Shown here one piece after another: positions 1 to 12,300 of a stretch of DNA of 64,000 nt (position 1 is the first letter of the stretch; every line of letters begins with the position of its first letter). The DNA is from Tritrichomonas foetus. Its lineage: Eukaryota > Parabasalia > Tritrichomonadida > Tritrichomonadidae. A program made the position numbers and the translations under genes. The notes beneath the pieces are model-generated. The model had not been told where the DNA came from, searched no databases, and saw only the letters and a list, made by a program, of their open reading frames with translations. The DNA lies in assembly GCA_001839685.1 (NCBI GenBank), contig MLAK01001248.1, positions 82,648 to 146,647 on the forward strand, in the 5' to 3' direction.

Positions 1-764
1 GATTCATCTCAAACAAAAATGAAACCAAGATCATTATTTCATTAAAGAAACGTATTATAATTCGAGAAAGAAATTAGATGGATATTTTTTTTGATTATTT
101 TAATATTCAGAAATTTTAATTCAAATATGTCAAACCAATCTTTCAATTTTTGTGAGACAAAGAAATCAATTCTAAATCCGAAATAAAAAAGCCAAAAATC
201 GTCAAGATAACTTTTTGATTATAAACAACATTATCAGAAGATATTTTTTGATGTATTTAATGTGAATGCTTCTCTTTATATGACCAATAAAAAATCCAAT
301 TTGTTCATCGATAAAAATCATTTATATATAGTAAATAATTTGCTCATCAATTAATCAATTATTTGTTCGTAATATATCATATATATATCTATGTTATCGC
401 CAAGATTGAGTTAAAAAAAAACAGTTCTCTATCACACATTTTGACTAAATTTTTATATAATCTTAGTCATATTAGTGATGCCTAATATAACTGAGGAAAT
501 TAAGAATATATATTTCTTCTAAAAGAATAAAATTATTTATATTTCACATAATTAATTCGATAATCTAATTTAATTTCCATGATTTTTGGGATGAAAAACA
601 CATTTTTATTATTTTCATGAGGATTTTAAGATCTTTCTATTTCCATTAGTCATCATCGAGAAAGTTGTCTCAAGGAACTTCACTTTACATGACATGGCTA
701 AATAACGAATGAAAAAGTTTATATTTCCTTATAACCAAGAAATCTCTCTCATCTACCTTCTCAG
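1..764. other. AT-rich intergenic, no gene seen
   Basis: No open frame of coding character was found. The last 40 bases before the next start are pyrimidine-rich and hold TCATC close to the ATG. This is one base off the trichomonad initiator consensus TCA(Py)(A/T). Confidence 0.6.
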
Positions 765-2609
765 ATGAATTTTAAAGTCGACGAGGATTTATCCAGCTTA
801 AAAAATTCAAGAATCGATTTTATGAAAGATGTTAGGCGAAAAAACCAGCCGTCAAATAATTATATCAAAATGAATTTTTTATCACAAGAACAAATAGAAA
901 CAATGGAAGAAATTGCAAATGAAATCCTTTCTGATGATATTAATGTTATTCGTGAAGCCATTAATGACCTCAGCAATCAATTGCAATATATTCGAAAAGA
1001 CCATTTATCGACTTTTCTAACCGTTCAACACATTAGCAAAATTATGGATTTTTTATCACAGCAAGATTTATCGCTTTCTGCTTTAAATATTTTATCAAAT
1101 CTGCATTGTCCTGATTTTTCCAGTACTTTGTTGCATTTCAACATTATTGATGCCTCAATTTTTTTTATAGATCGACCTAATCCAGAGTATGTTATTAAAG
1201 CAGTTTTAATTATTGGAAACAACTCACTTCATAATATTCGGTTTAGGGACACGTCTTATGAAAAGGGTGCATTTCATAAAATCTATCATTGCAAAAATAT
1301 TGACCAAAAAGTTGTTTTATGGGCCCTTTCATGCGCACTTGAAAAAATTCCCTATCCAGGAAATTTGGAATGTGACATCACGCAAATGCTGATTATGATG
1401 ACAGAAGGACCGCAAAGTGAAGTTTTTGATGACTCTGAAGGCACAGAAGAATCAACAAGCCTAGCAGAAAACGAAGAAAATGATTTAACAAATCAATATA
1501 GTCATAGTTTTAATCATTTATCAAATAATGTTCATTTTAGTAACTCCAACAGCTATAAGTTTGATAATAATAATACAAATTATAACAACCCTGATGTAAA
1601 TTGCTTCAGTTCCATGACGAATCCAAGTTTCAATTCCTCAACTTTTGCGAAAAATGAAACATTGATGAATAATGATACCATAAATAACTGTGCAATGAAT
1701 AACAACATTAATAGAAATGGTGTGAATGTGAATTGTTTGAATGGAAATAGTGTAACTTCAAAAAATTGTTTTCGTCCAATGACAAGTGACTTCAATAAAT
1801 CATTTCATTGTAGACAATCAAATTATATTGATAACAAAAATAATTTCAATAATTATGAAGAATGCTTTAAAGCTCGTCATCAAGCTTTAAAAGCCTTCAA
1901 CAAAATGATCAACAATGGTTGCATTGATTTTTGTCATGTTATTCTTGACAACAAATATTCATGTGTCCTTGCAGATATCCTTCTTTGCGAAAGCAACAAT
2001 AAGTACAGAACTTTGGCTCTTCGAGTGATTTCTGAACTTTGTAATTGTGGTGAAGATGCAGTTTCCCAAGTGAAAGACTATGACATCTTCTGTATAATTG
2101 CTGATTTAATTCCGATATGTAATTTTGATGACGATCTTCTTAAAGAGTGTTTGAATGTAATAATTAATTCATTGTTTTATGAAAAACACTCTGAATTGTT
2201 AATTGATACATTTTGTAATCCAATTTTAAATTTTTTCTTTGTAAATATTTCTTTTGAAGTCAAAGCAATTGCTATCAACATGGTTCAGAAGCTTTTTGAA
2301 ATATGTTTACCAGAAAAATTGCTTCAAACTATAATTAAATGTGAAAATTTGATCACTGAATTAGAAAATTTGATATTTGCATCAAATTATGATTCTTTTC
2401 TCTGCGAACAGATTTTTCACATTTTTGGATCGATTTACACAAAATTACAAAATTATACACAATTCATTGTTCCTTTTTCTGAGAAGATGATTGAAATTGT
2501 TGAAAATGAAGAATTTAACAGGCTTTTAGAAAGTGACGAAGAAAAATTAGCAGAGCTGGCAATGATAATGAAGAATACTGTCATGTCTTATGTCCAAAAA
2601 GAAGAATAA
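765..2609 (+). CDS. ARM/HEAT-like alpha-solenoid protein with Asn-rich linker
   Basis: A 614-residue protein with no signal peptide or membrane segment. Residues about 45-215 and 370-600 are runs of short amphipathic helices with Leu/Ile/Cys spacing typical of armadillo-type repeats. Between them lies an Asn/Ser-rich low-complexity linker (about residues 225-360). The N-terminus carries a short basic stretch (KDVRRKNQ), which recalls importin-alpha-like adaptors. I see no clear importin-beta-binding domain and the repeats are too divergent to name a family. A solenoid scaffold or transport adaptor is inference. The first ATG is used because a pyrimidine-rich leader lies directly upstream. The gene is intronless. 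Confidence 0.75.
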   Translation: MNFKVDEDLSSLKNSRIDFMKDVRRKNQPSNNYIKMNFLSQEQIETMEEIANEILSDDINVIREAINDLSNQLQYIRKDHLSTFLTVQHISKIMDFLSQQDLSLSALNILSNLHCPDFSSTLLHFNIIDASIFFIDRPNPEYVIKAVLIIGNNSLHNIRFRDTSYEKGAFHKIYHCKNIDQKVVLWALSCALEKIPYPGNLECDITQMLIMMTEGPQSEVFDDSEGTEESTSLAENEENDLTNQYSHSFNHLSNNVHFSNSNSYKFDNNNTNYNNPDVNCFSSMTNPSFNSSTFAKNETLMNNDTINNCAMNNNINRNGVNVNCLNGNSVTSKNCFRPMTSDFNKSFHCRQSNYIDNKNNFNNYEECFKARHQALKAFNKMINNGCIDFCHVILDNKYSCVLADILLCESNNKYRTLALRVISELCNCGEDAVSQVKDYDIFCIIADLIPICNFDDDLLKECLNVIINSLFYEKHSELLIDTFCNPILNFFFVNISFEVKAIAINMVQKLFEICLPEKLLQTIIKCENLITELENLIFASNYDSFLCEQIFHIFGSIYTKLQNYTQFIVPFSEKMIEIVENEEFNRLLESDEEKLAELAMIMKNTVMSYVQKEE

Positions 2610-3152
2610 TTGTTTCTAAATGTTAGTATTGTTTATAATAATTTCTTTTCTATTCTTTTTTCATTCACAACAATTCTTTCAGTAATCATAGGATAAAAAA
2701 GTGCTTTCGGATTTTTATATTGAAAATACTACATGTACAGATTAACAAAAATGTGAATGAATACTTTGTTGATTTGATTTGTTGTTGTAATTGGTGATTC
2801 CACACGAATAAACATAATTTTCCCTGTGTAAATCTCATAAAATTTCCAGTTCACTTAATTTCAATCTAACTAGCTATTAATAAATCGTAAGATTTGGGTA
2901 AATAGTAATTGAAAGTCAGATTCGCAATTCATTCTTTGTGAAATCTGGCAATTCATATTGTAATGGAAACATTCATTTTGATTCTACCAACGAGCATCAC
3001 AAAATTTCATATTTTTATGAGGAAGGGAAAAAAAAGAAAAAAGAAGAAAAAATCTCTTTTAAAAAACATATATATATATAAACAGTTTCCAACAAAAAAA
3101 TATCTTCATAAAATTATAACAAAGTTCATTTGGACATTCGATAATTCATTGA
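2610..3152. other. Intergenic spacer between convergent genes
   Basis: About 540 bases of AT-rich sequence between the 3' ends of two convergent genes. An A-rich purine tract lies near 3028-3060. No coding or RNA feature is evident. Confidence 0.6.
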
Positions 3153-4976
3153 TTAGTAGTCCACATTTCTTGATTCGATTAATTCGAATTTCTCTTCAAG
3201 GAATGCTAGAATATCTTCACATAATTTATCTTTTGTTCCTCTTTTTCCTGCGCTCAGCACAAGTTGACAAGTTTCATCAAAGTCATCATAGCATTCAATT
3301 TGATAATGTGCATCATGCTGTGGTCTATTCAAAATAATTGATCTTTTTAAAGAAAAGGGAAGTGATACGCATCCGTTTCGAAGAAGCATAAATTCGGAAA
3401 TAGAAGACATAATTGCATTACTTGGTGCAACATAACTTCTCATTACTCCACCAGAACCTTGATCCATAGAAGCTTCCTGTGCAAGTGGAATTGGACAACT
3501 GCTATGATGGGAAAGTGGGGCTGAATTGAAACTACCAAAACTGCCTAGATTATTATCTAATCTTTCAAGCATTAATAGATACATGGCCTTAACTGTGGTC
3601 GCTTTAGGATCAGTCAGAGTATGTAGAATTTGCTGATATGGAATCATTAACATTTGTGAAACTCGCGAAGCACAATAATGATCTGGAGTTTCTATTGATT
3701 TGTTAATAGGAAAAATATTTTCTTGGTTTATTTGATTGGAATTCACATTTGTTAAAAAATCATCGAATTTCACTCGATTATTGCATCGGGTTTTACGACG
3801 AATATTTTCACGACTTCCGCGCTCACTACGACGTAAAATTCCATTGTTTATATTGATAATTCTTGGACTTCTTGGTGTTTCTTGTGAATTTTCTCTGTCA
3901 TTTTCAATTTTTCCAATTACTAATTTTTCTTTGTTTTCCTCTTTCAAAAGACATTTATCATTTGTTGTTGTTTCATTTGTTGTTGTTTTATTTATCGTTG
4001 TTTCATTTGTTGTTGTTTCATTTGTTGCTGTTTCATTTGTTGTTGTTTTATTTATCGTTGTTTCATTTGTTGTTGTTTCATTTGTTGTCGTTTCATTTGT
4101 TGTCGTTTCATTTGTTGTCGTTTCATTTGTTGCCGTTTCATTTATTGCTGTTTCAATTAAATTTGGATTTTCATTTTGCTTATTTTCAGATTTTTTATGC
4201 ATAAATGCTGTTAGTCCACCTGCATTGGCAAACATTTCAAGACATTGGCTTGCAGATGGTCTTGTTTCTGGGTCTAAACTCAACATTGATTCAACAAGAG
4301 GCCGAATTTTTTCATCAAGTCCAGAAAAGTCAGGCGGCTCAGAAAAATCAAAATCTCTCGGATAAGGCATTGTTCGAGTAGCCATTGCGAAAATCAATAC
4401 TCCACATGACCAAATATCAGCAGAAAATCCATTATAAGGTTTGTTTGTCATCGCTTCAGGCGCAACATATAGAGGAGAACCAGCAGCGCCTTTTAATTTG
4501 GAATCAAAGCAAAAAGAAGAAAGTCCAAAATCACAAAGTTTTATAGACTGTCCATTTTTGCTAACAAGCACATTTTCTAACTTTATATCCCTATGGCAAA
4601 TAAATCGCTGATGTAGATATTCAACGGCTGAAAGAAGTTGGCAAGAAATTTTAATTGTTTTTTCTAGATTGAAGACATTCTTTTTCAAAAGTGAAAATAA
4701 ATTGTGTTCGTAAAAATGGGATATCTGAATAATAAAAGTTTTTGTGGCGAAAACATCGATAACGTTTAAAATGTGAGGATGCTGGACAAGCGCTGCAATC
4801 GTTTGTTCGTTTTTTAAAATCGTTGGCTCTTTCATTGTATTGCGTTTGGAAATGAATTTTGCTGCGAGAGGTTTGTCATAGTTTTCTTTGTAGCAAATGC
4901 GAACAGATGCGTATTTACCTTCTGCAAAAACATAATCAACATAGTATGAATGAATTTTAAAGACGTTTCGAGACAT
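3153..4976 (-). CDS. Ser/Thr protein kinase (CAMK/SNF1-like) with TNETT repeat tail
   Basis: A 607-residue protein whose first 260 residues form a complete kinase domain. The Gly-loop is relaxed (AEGKYASV). Other elements are the ATP Lys40, helix-C Glu57, catalytic HRDIKLEN (Asp130, Lys132, Asn135), DFG at 149-151 and APE at 172-174. The activation segment GSPLYVAPEA and the SADIWSCGVLIFAM motif fit the CAMK/AMPK-related group. All catalytic residues are present, so activity is expected. Residues about 272-345 are a pentapeptide repeat (T/N-rich, TNETT with INKTT variants). The rest of the tail is basic then Ser-rich, with no recognised domain. The promoter region shows a CCTTTA element shortly upstream of the ATG but no TCAYW initiator. 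Confidence 0.9.
   Translation of the reverse strand: MSRNVFKIHSYYVDYVFAEGKYASVRICYKENYDKPLAAKFISKRNTMKEPTILKNEQTIAALVQHPHILNVIDVFATKTFIIQISHFYEHNLFSLLKKNVFNLEKTIKISCQLLSAVEYLHQRFICHRDIKLENVLVSKNGQSIKLCDFGLSSFCFDSKLKGAAGSPLYVAPEAMTNKPYNGFSADIWSCGVLIFAMATRTMPYPRDFDFSEPPDFSGLDEKIRPLVESMLSLDPETRPSASQCLEMFANAGGLTAFMHKKSENKQNENPNLIETAINETATNETTTNETTTNETTTNETTTNETTINKTTTNETATNETTTNETTINKTTTNETTTNDKCLLKEENKEKLVIGKIENDRENSQETPRSPRIININNGILRRSERGSRENIRRKTRCNNRVKFDDFLTNVNSNQINQENIFPINKSIETPDHYCASRVSQMLMIPYQQILHTLTDPKATTVKAMYLLMLERLDNNLGSFGSFNSAPLSHHSSCPIPLAQEASMDQGSGGVMRSYVAPSNAIMSSISEFMLLRNGCVSLPFSLKRSIILNRPQHDAHYQIECYDDFDETCQLVLSAGKRGTKDKLCEDILAFLEEKFELIESRNVDY
3955..4155 (-). repeat. 15-bp coding repeat (TNETT) nested in a 60-bp unit
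   Basis: On the plus strand this is a run of tttgttgttgtttca-type 15-mers. Each encodes TNETT on the minus strand. A variant pair (TNETT followed by INKTT) recurs, so two copies of a 60-bp block can be seen between about 3970 and 4090. The repeat keeps the reading frame. It produces long spurious open frames on the opposite strand. Confidence 0.9.
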
Positions 4977-5212
4977 TTATTTTAAAGGCTAGATATTGCC
5001 GGAAATTTTTCAATAGACCGGTGTCTCAAAATATGAATTAAATTGCCGAGGAAAATTTGAATAGGACGATTAAAGTATCAATAGAATTAAAATCTTGTTA
5101 TTATTGAAAAATCTCAATCTCAAATCCGTCAAATAATTTATGAAAAAGTTCTACCAAATGTGGCCATTGGATCATTCTTATTTCATTAAAACAATAATGA
5201 GCTTAAACGTAA

Positions 5213-5283
5213 GCACCGTTGGTCTAATGGTAGAATTTTACCTTGCCAAGGTAGGGGTCCGGGTTCGATTCCCGGACGGTGCA
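5213..5283 (+). tRNA. tRNA-Gly (anticodon GCC)
   Basis: A 71-nt cloverleaf. The acceptor arms GCACCGT and ACGGTGC pair over 7 bp, with discriminator A. The D-arm and A-box read TGGTCTAATGG. The anticodon stem TTACC/GGTAG encloses loop TTGCCAA, giving anticodon GCC. The T-arm GTCCGGGTTCGATTCCCGGAC is a perfect stem with an intact B-box. There is no intron and no encoded CCA. A T6 run at 5288-5293, five bases after the end, is a good Pol III terminator. It sits alone between a kinase gene and a Myb gene. Confidence 0.97.
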
Positions 5284-5287
5284 CGAA

Positions 5288-5293
5288 TTTTTT
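5288..5293 (+). terminator. Pol III T-run terminator of tRNA-Gly
   Basis: Six consecutive T residues begin five bases after the tRNA discriminator base, as expected for Pol III termination. Confidence 0.8.
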
Positions 5294-5434
5294 CCTCCAT
5301 TTTCTATCTTTTTTCCTATTAAAGCTTTCTTCCACAGCTTCTCCACATTTATCTTATCCTCAAAACAGAAAAAGAAACAACAACAAAAAGAAAGAATTAT
5401 CATATTAAAACTAAAAAACTTTTTTTTTTTTTCA

Positions 5435-6802
5435 TCAAAATGGATATTCAAATAAAACATCAATGTCGTTTGACAAATCCGCCTTTTCAAACGACATATG
5501 GTGCTCAAATTCCTCATAGAAGGAAAAAAGATCACATTCGGTGAACTTTGCGATTTCCTTGAAGATGTCAGAAGTTTCAACAGAACTGCGACAACCACTT
5601 TTGCTTGTGCCTGAAGGCTTCTCACTCGTGACGATGACCGGGCTTGTTTTTTCTTCGAGTTCGGCCGAGCCGATGTTCACGCAGTTGATTGGGGTGGAGT
5701 GGGGGCTGGTTTCGCTTTCGCTGGAACTTTCGTCAATCCTGTCGGAAAAGTCTGAGCCATCGATAATGCTCACCTGATAAGTACCGTTTAACGCACTCGA
5801 TGCGTTCTGATTTGTGTTCAGACCTTGACTAATAGTCTGGCTGACAATTGGGAATAAATTCGATGGAATTAAACTCCCGTTATTTTGGATAATGAAGCTG
5901 TGCCCGAGGTTGAAATTGCTGATAGTTTGATTATTTTGACTGTTTATTTGGCCGATCAAGCCAAAAGGGGTTGGAATATAGATTGGATGAGTGGAGAGAT
6001 TTGGACAGTGTGGGAGTGAAAACTGTTGGATTTGGCTGTTGCATGGATTAGAAATCCGGCCGTTGGGATTGCTTGAAATGACGAAACTCAGATGATTTTG
6101 ATTATCAGGGTAAGATCCGTAAAAAACGTTTCCAACTTGGATTCCTGAAATTTCTCGAATATCACCTGAATTGATTATTGTTTGATTTGGATGAACAGAA
6201 TTGATGTTGGATATCAGATTGGAGTTTAAAGCAACTTGTGGCTGTGATGTATCATATGAATTGCTATCATTCCTGGAAATGCTGTCAACGTGATTGTTGA
6301 AATTGGGTGTTGTGTGGGAACAGTCAGGACTGGAACAATCAAATGAGTCATTATCAACTTTTTGAGAAGTTGAGGGCTGGTTGCATGAATCTTGAACTTT
6401 TTGTGAGCTTTTCTCCTTTGTATCCTCTTTGGATAAACGTTTAGAAAGGTGCTTATGCCATCTGTTCTTCACATCGTTACCGCTTCTGTGACCAAGTACC
6501 TTGGCAATCTTCACCCAATGGGCACCAAACTCCTCATATTTTTCCATGATGATTTGATCTTCCTCCTCCGTCCAAGGATCTGAAATGAGACTGTCTAGGA
6601 GGTAGTTTTTGTAACGGTCACGTACTTGGCGGGCATTCCGACCAGGAAGTTCCTTTGCGATCTGATCCCATGCTTGAACACCGAAAAGGCGAACAAGTTC
6701 TTTGATTCTGTTGTCTTCTTCAGGAGTAAATTTGATACGCTGGACAATTTGCTTGAATTTTTGCCTGCGAATGGGTATCTCTTGGCGATCACCAAGTTGC
6801 AT
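5435..6802 (-). CDS. R2R3-type Myb-like DNA-binding protein
   Basis: A 455-residue protein from the ATG at 6802 (MQLGDRQEI). The open frame runs 37 codons further upstream, but that part is hydrophobic and unlike the rest, so I prefer the internal Met. Residues about 20-120 form two tandem Myb repeats with the spaced Trp pattern. The first is FTPEEDNRIKELV...AWDQIAKEL...RQVRDRYKNYL. The second is WTEEEDQIIMEKYEEFGAHWVKIAKVLGHRSGNDVKNRWHKHL. The remainder is Asn/Ser/Gln-rich, ending in a short acidic segment. Trichomonad Myb proteins of this class bind promoters of other genes. The target of this one is unknown. Confidence 0.92.
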   Translation of the reverse strand: MQLGDRQEIPIRRQKFKQIVQRIKFTPEEDNRIKELVRLFGVQAWDQIAKELPGRNARQVRDRYKNYLLDSLISDPWTEEEDQIIMEKYEEFGAHWVKIAKVLGHRSGNDVKNRWHKHLSKRLSKEDTKEKSSQKVQDSCNQPSTSQKVDNDSFDCSSPDCSHTTPNFNNHVDSISRNDSNSYDTSQPQVALNSNLISNINSVHPNQTIINSGDIREISGIQVGNVFYGSYPDNQNHLSFVISSNPNGRISNPCNSQIQQFSLPHCPNLSTHPIYIPTPFGLIGQINSQNNQTISNFNLGHSFIIQNNGSLIPSNLFPIVSQTISQGLNTNQNASSALNGTYQVSIIDGSDFSDRIDESSSESETSPHSTPINCVNIGSAELEEKTSPVIVTSEKPSGTSKSGCRSSVETSDIFKEIAKFTECDLFSFYEEFEHHMSFEKADLSNDIDVLFEYPF

Positions 6803-9371
6803 TCTGAAAACTTTTTGATAGAGATAATGATGTTTTGAATATTCAAATTGAAAACAAGTAAGAATCTGAAGTGATAAAAGAAAATGAGCAATTGAGAAGG
6901 AAATGTCAAGCATTTGATAGTAACTGAATTATTTGTGATAAATCGAAAAATATTGAGAACCATCAATGTTTTGAATTTGGTTAATTTTCTATGCTCTATT
7001 GTGAATTTCTTATATTTCCCAAAATTTTGAGAGAGAATAAATATTCAAAAGAACAAAGAAAAACGATGTTTTTGAATCAGAATTTTTTAAAAAAATTCAA
7101 AGAAATTAAATAAATTATTTAGATTTGAATCATAATCAAAAAAACCAAAAAGAATGACATTGAAATACTGAAATCAAACTTTGAATTGGATTCGAATTTA
7201 TAAAATCTTTCACATTGATAATTTCAATATAATTATTTCAACATGGGTGTTTTCACGATAGATATGAATTTAAGATTGTGATAACCTTCTAATTTTGTAA
7301 CAATCATTAGTTGCATCTAGAAACAATATAATAAAGAAAGTTTTTATAGTAACACACAATATAATGTAAAAACTCAACTGATGACGTTTTATTTTTCGTT
7401 TAACAAAAGTGGAGTTTGGATTTTGGGCTTATTTTCTTCACAACTGAAAGTATTCGAACATTTGTTGTACATTACAATAAGAAAACATATGTCTTCGAGA
7501 ATGTAAATTAAACTAACAATTACTGACGAATATTCAAATAGATATTCGGTTTGTAACAAAAAAAAAATTCTTTTTACAATTACATTTGTTTTTAACATTT
7601 CCCTCAAATTTGAATTATCATTGATAATTCAATTTATGTGATTTTGAATTAGATAAAAATCTCACAAAAACTTTACTCAGAAACTTATGCACTATTATTT
7701 CCCAAAGAAATACAAATATCATCATATGTTTGATCGGTATAATCGGGTTCATGCTATTATCACAAAAAGTTTGCATTGAAAATTGAAATAGGAATAATTT
7801 AATTTTCATGAAACATTTGTGAAAACCGAACAAAAAATCTTCTTAATATTTCTATGATATCTTTTTGAAAAGAAATTAATTCAATTATTGAAAAATACTC
7901 AAAAAAAATTGTGATTTATGGTTCATTCAAAATATTTACACTACTTCACAAAATGATTATTTCTAATGAATCTTTCTCAAAATTCAGATTGATCTACTTA
8001 TTATCTCTCAAACCTTCTTACCTCATCCCTAAAGATATCTTGATGTTTGCATTCAATGATTTCCTTTGTTTCTTTCATTATCGTCGTTTTACTGAAGGTA
8101 GTCATATTATATTCAATCTATTCTCATTTCAATATTTTGAAAGAAGTTTAACTATTTCAATGAACATCGTTTGTCATTTTTTTTCAAAGTGACTTCTGTT
8201 GAACTGTGTTTGTTTTCCCTTGATATTAAGAACAATCACAGACAAATATTTTGCCATTTCTCAATTTTCCAATCTTGAAAGAAATAATTCATGATTTTTT
8301 CATCACAAATTGATTTTCGTCGATGAACAAATTTAAATGAATATCACAAATAAATAGGTTAAGATTATGATTTATGAAAGAAATTAGGAAACATGAATTT
8401 CGAACCACTTTCGATTTTTTTCGTTTTATCATTTCGATAATTCGTTGATTAATTTTTGACTTCGTTTAAATTTTGATATTATAAACTGTAATATTTAAAT
8501 ATTTTCAATTTGAATTCCAATGTGTTTGAATAATAATCCTCATTTGTTATCAATATTATTTTTGATTCGCATCTACATCATACAATTGCGATAAGATGAT
8601 CTTCATATATATGAATCGAAGTACTATTATTATCAGAATTTCTTTTTCTTGATTAATAATTTCCGAAATCTTTTCTCTATGAATGATTGTATTCAATGAT
8701 ATGTAATTAATAATAAATTACATCAATATAATATATTAGCAATAGGCGAACTTCTTTTTTCACATTTTTTTAATTGTCAAAAGTTCAAGTTTCAACATCA
8801 AAGTTCAAAAAAGTTCATGTTGTTGAATATCTTCTCAGAAAATTGAATACTAAATTGGTCGCTTTTTTCAGAATTGTTTTTTCATGAATCTTTGAAGAAG
8901 AAGGAAAATATTTCTTATTTCTAATCATTTTCCTCATCTTGTGAAATATTGTTGAAGGTGTAAAATATATACTCATTCCAATTTTATGAAGCTGCCAATT
9001 TCACAATTATCAATCAAGGAAAATTGAACGAATGCACTCTATTCCAAATACAAAAGAAGTAAGAATATTTTCGAATGAATATTCCATTCATTCGCTTGGA
9101 TTACTTTGAGAATTGGCCTTTTCGATTATGACAATTATTCTGACTTAGTCAATCAAATGATATATATATATATAAATGAACAACCGTAATCAATTCAGAA
9201 GATCAATTAACAGAATCAGGTTCCAAATGATTAATTGTATTATTTTCGATAAGAAATGAAAAAAAAAAAAAAAAATATAAATACAAGTAATTTTAAATAA
9301 TAACCAACACAATATGCATGTTAAATCTAATAACATAAAATATATTATCTATCAATTCACTTTAAAAAAAT
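6803..9371. other. Long AT-rich intergenic region
   Basis: About 2.6 kb with only short, compositionally random open frames. The longest is 93 codons at 7911-8192 and has no recognisable domain and no initiator-like site. A dinucleotide TA run lies at about 9162-9173 and an A15-type run near 9259-9273. I see no RNA gene and no repeat with defined ends. Confidence 0.6.
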
Positions 9372-12300
9372 TTATACATCATCATCCAAATCCTCATCCA
9401 AGTCGGTATTCACATATGAAGGTTCTCTGTGATTCTTTCTTTTGATTATAATAATAAGAGCAATAACAACAATAATTACCACAACGATTATACCAATCAC
9501 AATTCCAGCAACTGCTGCAGGAGGAAGACCACCAGATTTGGATTCATCCAAATTACCTTCTTCACTAAATATGATTGTATCGCTCTTATCAGTTGTTTGT
9601 CCAGGTGCAACTTGTGTTAGATTTTCGCTACTTTCTGTCGCTGTGTTGGTTTTAGTGTTTGTTATTGATGTCACATTGTCATCGTCTTTTGTTGATGAAG
9701 AGATAGAAATATTACTTTGGGTATCATCATGTGAAGATGTAATAATACTAGTATAAGGTGATGATTTGCTATCAGAATCTGTAACTTTTCCTTGATCATC
9801 ATCAACAATTTTACGTGTTTGAACAAGCATAAATTTCTTAGACTCACATTTGGTTCCAATAGATAAGCTTTCTCCACTCGCGAAGAAAGGTGAACTATCT
9901 GATTTGAATGAAACAACTGTGTTCCAATTTGAGCAATCACATCCAGTAACAAGAACTTGCTCATTTTCGAAAAATGCATCAAATTCTGATCCTTTTCCAG
10001 TTGTTGCATTACCTTTATAAACAATGTTGATCTTTGCAGGTAAAGTTGCAACATTATAAGACGTGTTGAATGATGGCATTGAATTTAATTGCCATTCGAA
10101 GTTAAATACTGATTCATTATCAAAATTAACTTTTTGTGTTAATGAACTTCCAGGTGTGAAAGTCACTGTTCCATTAAGGTATGCTTTATCTAATATTGTT
10201 GATTTGCCCTCTACACTTAAAGATTTGATGATTAAGCTGTTATCTCTGCTACTTTCAGTAAGGGTAATTGATGAATTATTTTTCATGATTAAGCTATTGA
10301 AAATTACCTCACCTGCAATGATAGAATCTTGAGTTTCGAAGACAAGTTTATTATTTTCAAGAACGTACTCATTTTTAACAACTAAAGGCATTTGACGACT
10401 AAGTATACCAATTACTCCATTGTATTGGATTCCCCATTGATTGAATGGGAATGATAATGCAGTCATCTTGATTGTAGATATATTTCCATAAAATTTATAA
10501 GAAATGTTACTTGGCTTTTCAAGCTCATCCCAGTTATATCCGATTTGAATTTGTTTTACATTTGGTCCAAATGTAATTGGTATTTCATGAATTTCTTTTA
10601 ATCCTTTTACAACATTAAATACAAGAGAGATACCATTATTTGTATAAAAGCATATATGTGGCATCTTCTCTGCGGAAAATTCAATTCTGTTTCCTGTGCT
10701 GCTGTTAATCATCCATCCTTTTGGTGTAAACCAGAAATCTGGAGCTGAGGTTTGAAGGGAAAGATTAAGGGTATTAGGCATATCAGTGAATAAAGCGTAG
10801 TAAACGGAATCTTCATTTAGCTCAATATAAAAGACTTTCTCTAGATTAGATCCTGCGGCAAATGATCCACCATTTACGCATGTTACATTATCAATTTCCA
10901 TAACATCACTTTCATTGTTTTTGACCACAATATTATCTAATTTTAATGATTTAACTTTATTTCCGATATGTGTTGGTATTGTCAATTGTGAATTATCTCC
11001 ATATTTCATTTCAAGGTATGTAATTTTTCCACCAACCGTTGACAAGTCAATTTCTAAACCATCAGTTACCTTATTCTTAAACAATATTGAAACAGTACTA
11101 TTAGCAAATGGAATATATCTGCTCATATTTGTTAAATATTCATCTGTTATCTGAACCATATTATTACATCCATACACGCAATCACCATAGTAAAGATTTA
11201 TGGGTTCTTTGAGTGGATCATTTACAGCATAGAATACTAAAGTATTATTTACAACTTTAGTATCAAAATTCTTCGCTGAAAATCCATTGGGTGATTTGGA
11301 TGAAAATGTCATGGAAGCATGTTTTTGGATTGTGTCTTGATTTTCTACATTTACTGATAATAGAAGGTGCTCTTTGTTAATAAAAGGAGGAATTCTTTTA
11401 TCACTGAGAAGACCCTCAACAGTGCAATTAACTTGAGCCCGAATTTCGGTAATCTTTTGGGAATCAAACTTTTCAACAATATAAAAAGTGGACTCACCAT
11501 CTAAGTCAATATTATAATAAATTGAGAGGACTATTGAATTTTGTTTTGTAGATGATATTGAGACAACTGTTGTTGTAATAGATGATTTGAGAATGTGGAA
11601 TGCATTAGCAGAAAATGACATTTGTGATACTATTTTTTGGAATGTTAAATTAGATTTTTCTTGGATAGTACTAGAAATATATAGATCCTCATTATAAAAT
11701 CCACCATTAAGATAAACCGCACCTAAAATTTCTGCTTTAGACTGTGTTAAGTAAATGGTTTTACCTAATGACTTATAAGTTAAACTCAAAGGTATTTTTT
11801 CTGAACCAAGGAAAAGATCTGCACTAAAATCAATGAATGTAATAAAACGAGTTGAGTTTTCAGTTGCCCAAGTTCCATTAATGAATAGCTTCTTTAAAGA
11901 TTTAGCTTGGAAAGAAAAGTTTCCCTTAAATAGATTAATGTTTCCGTTATTTCCAACAATAGTGAATTCAGAAACATCAAATGAGAAGGTTGGGACTATT
12001 TTGGTCATATCGAACTTTCCAGGACCAAGCACAAGATTATGTCCTTCAATTTCGATAACACTTGGTAAAGTACAAGAGAAAGTAGCATTTTCCCCAAATG
12101 AAACAACTGATTTATGTTCTGATTTCGGTGCCTCACCATTTAATTTCAAAGATTTTCTAATTAAGACCGATTTGAAAACAATGTTTGAAAACTGTGATTC
12201 AAGGGTATCAACAGTTAAATCAACTTTGTTAAAAGTTTCGTTAAGTGTTACGTCTTTTAAGACTAAATTTGGAATGGTAAGCGAGTCACCAGCTTGATGT

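Noticed and set aside
3736..4365. Two long plus-strand frames rich in Val/Phe/Leu repeats
   Set aside because: They are antisense readings of the TNETT repeat in the kinase gene. The repetitive hydrophobic text comes only from the repeat.
6803..6913. 37-codon N-terminal extension of the Myb protein
   Set aside because: It is hydrophobic, unlike Myb N-termini, and the internal Met starts a normal basic leader. A hydrophobic signal would be odd for a nuclear factor.
7911..8192. 93-codon open frame
   Set aside because: Composition follows the AT-rich spacer, with no domain and no initiator-like site. It is most likely chance.
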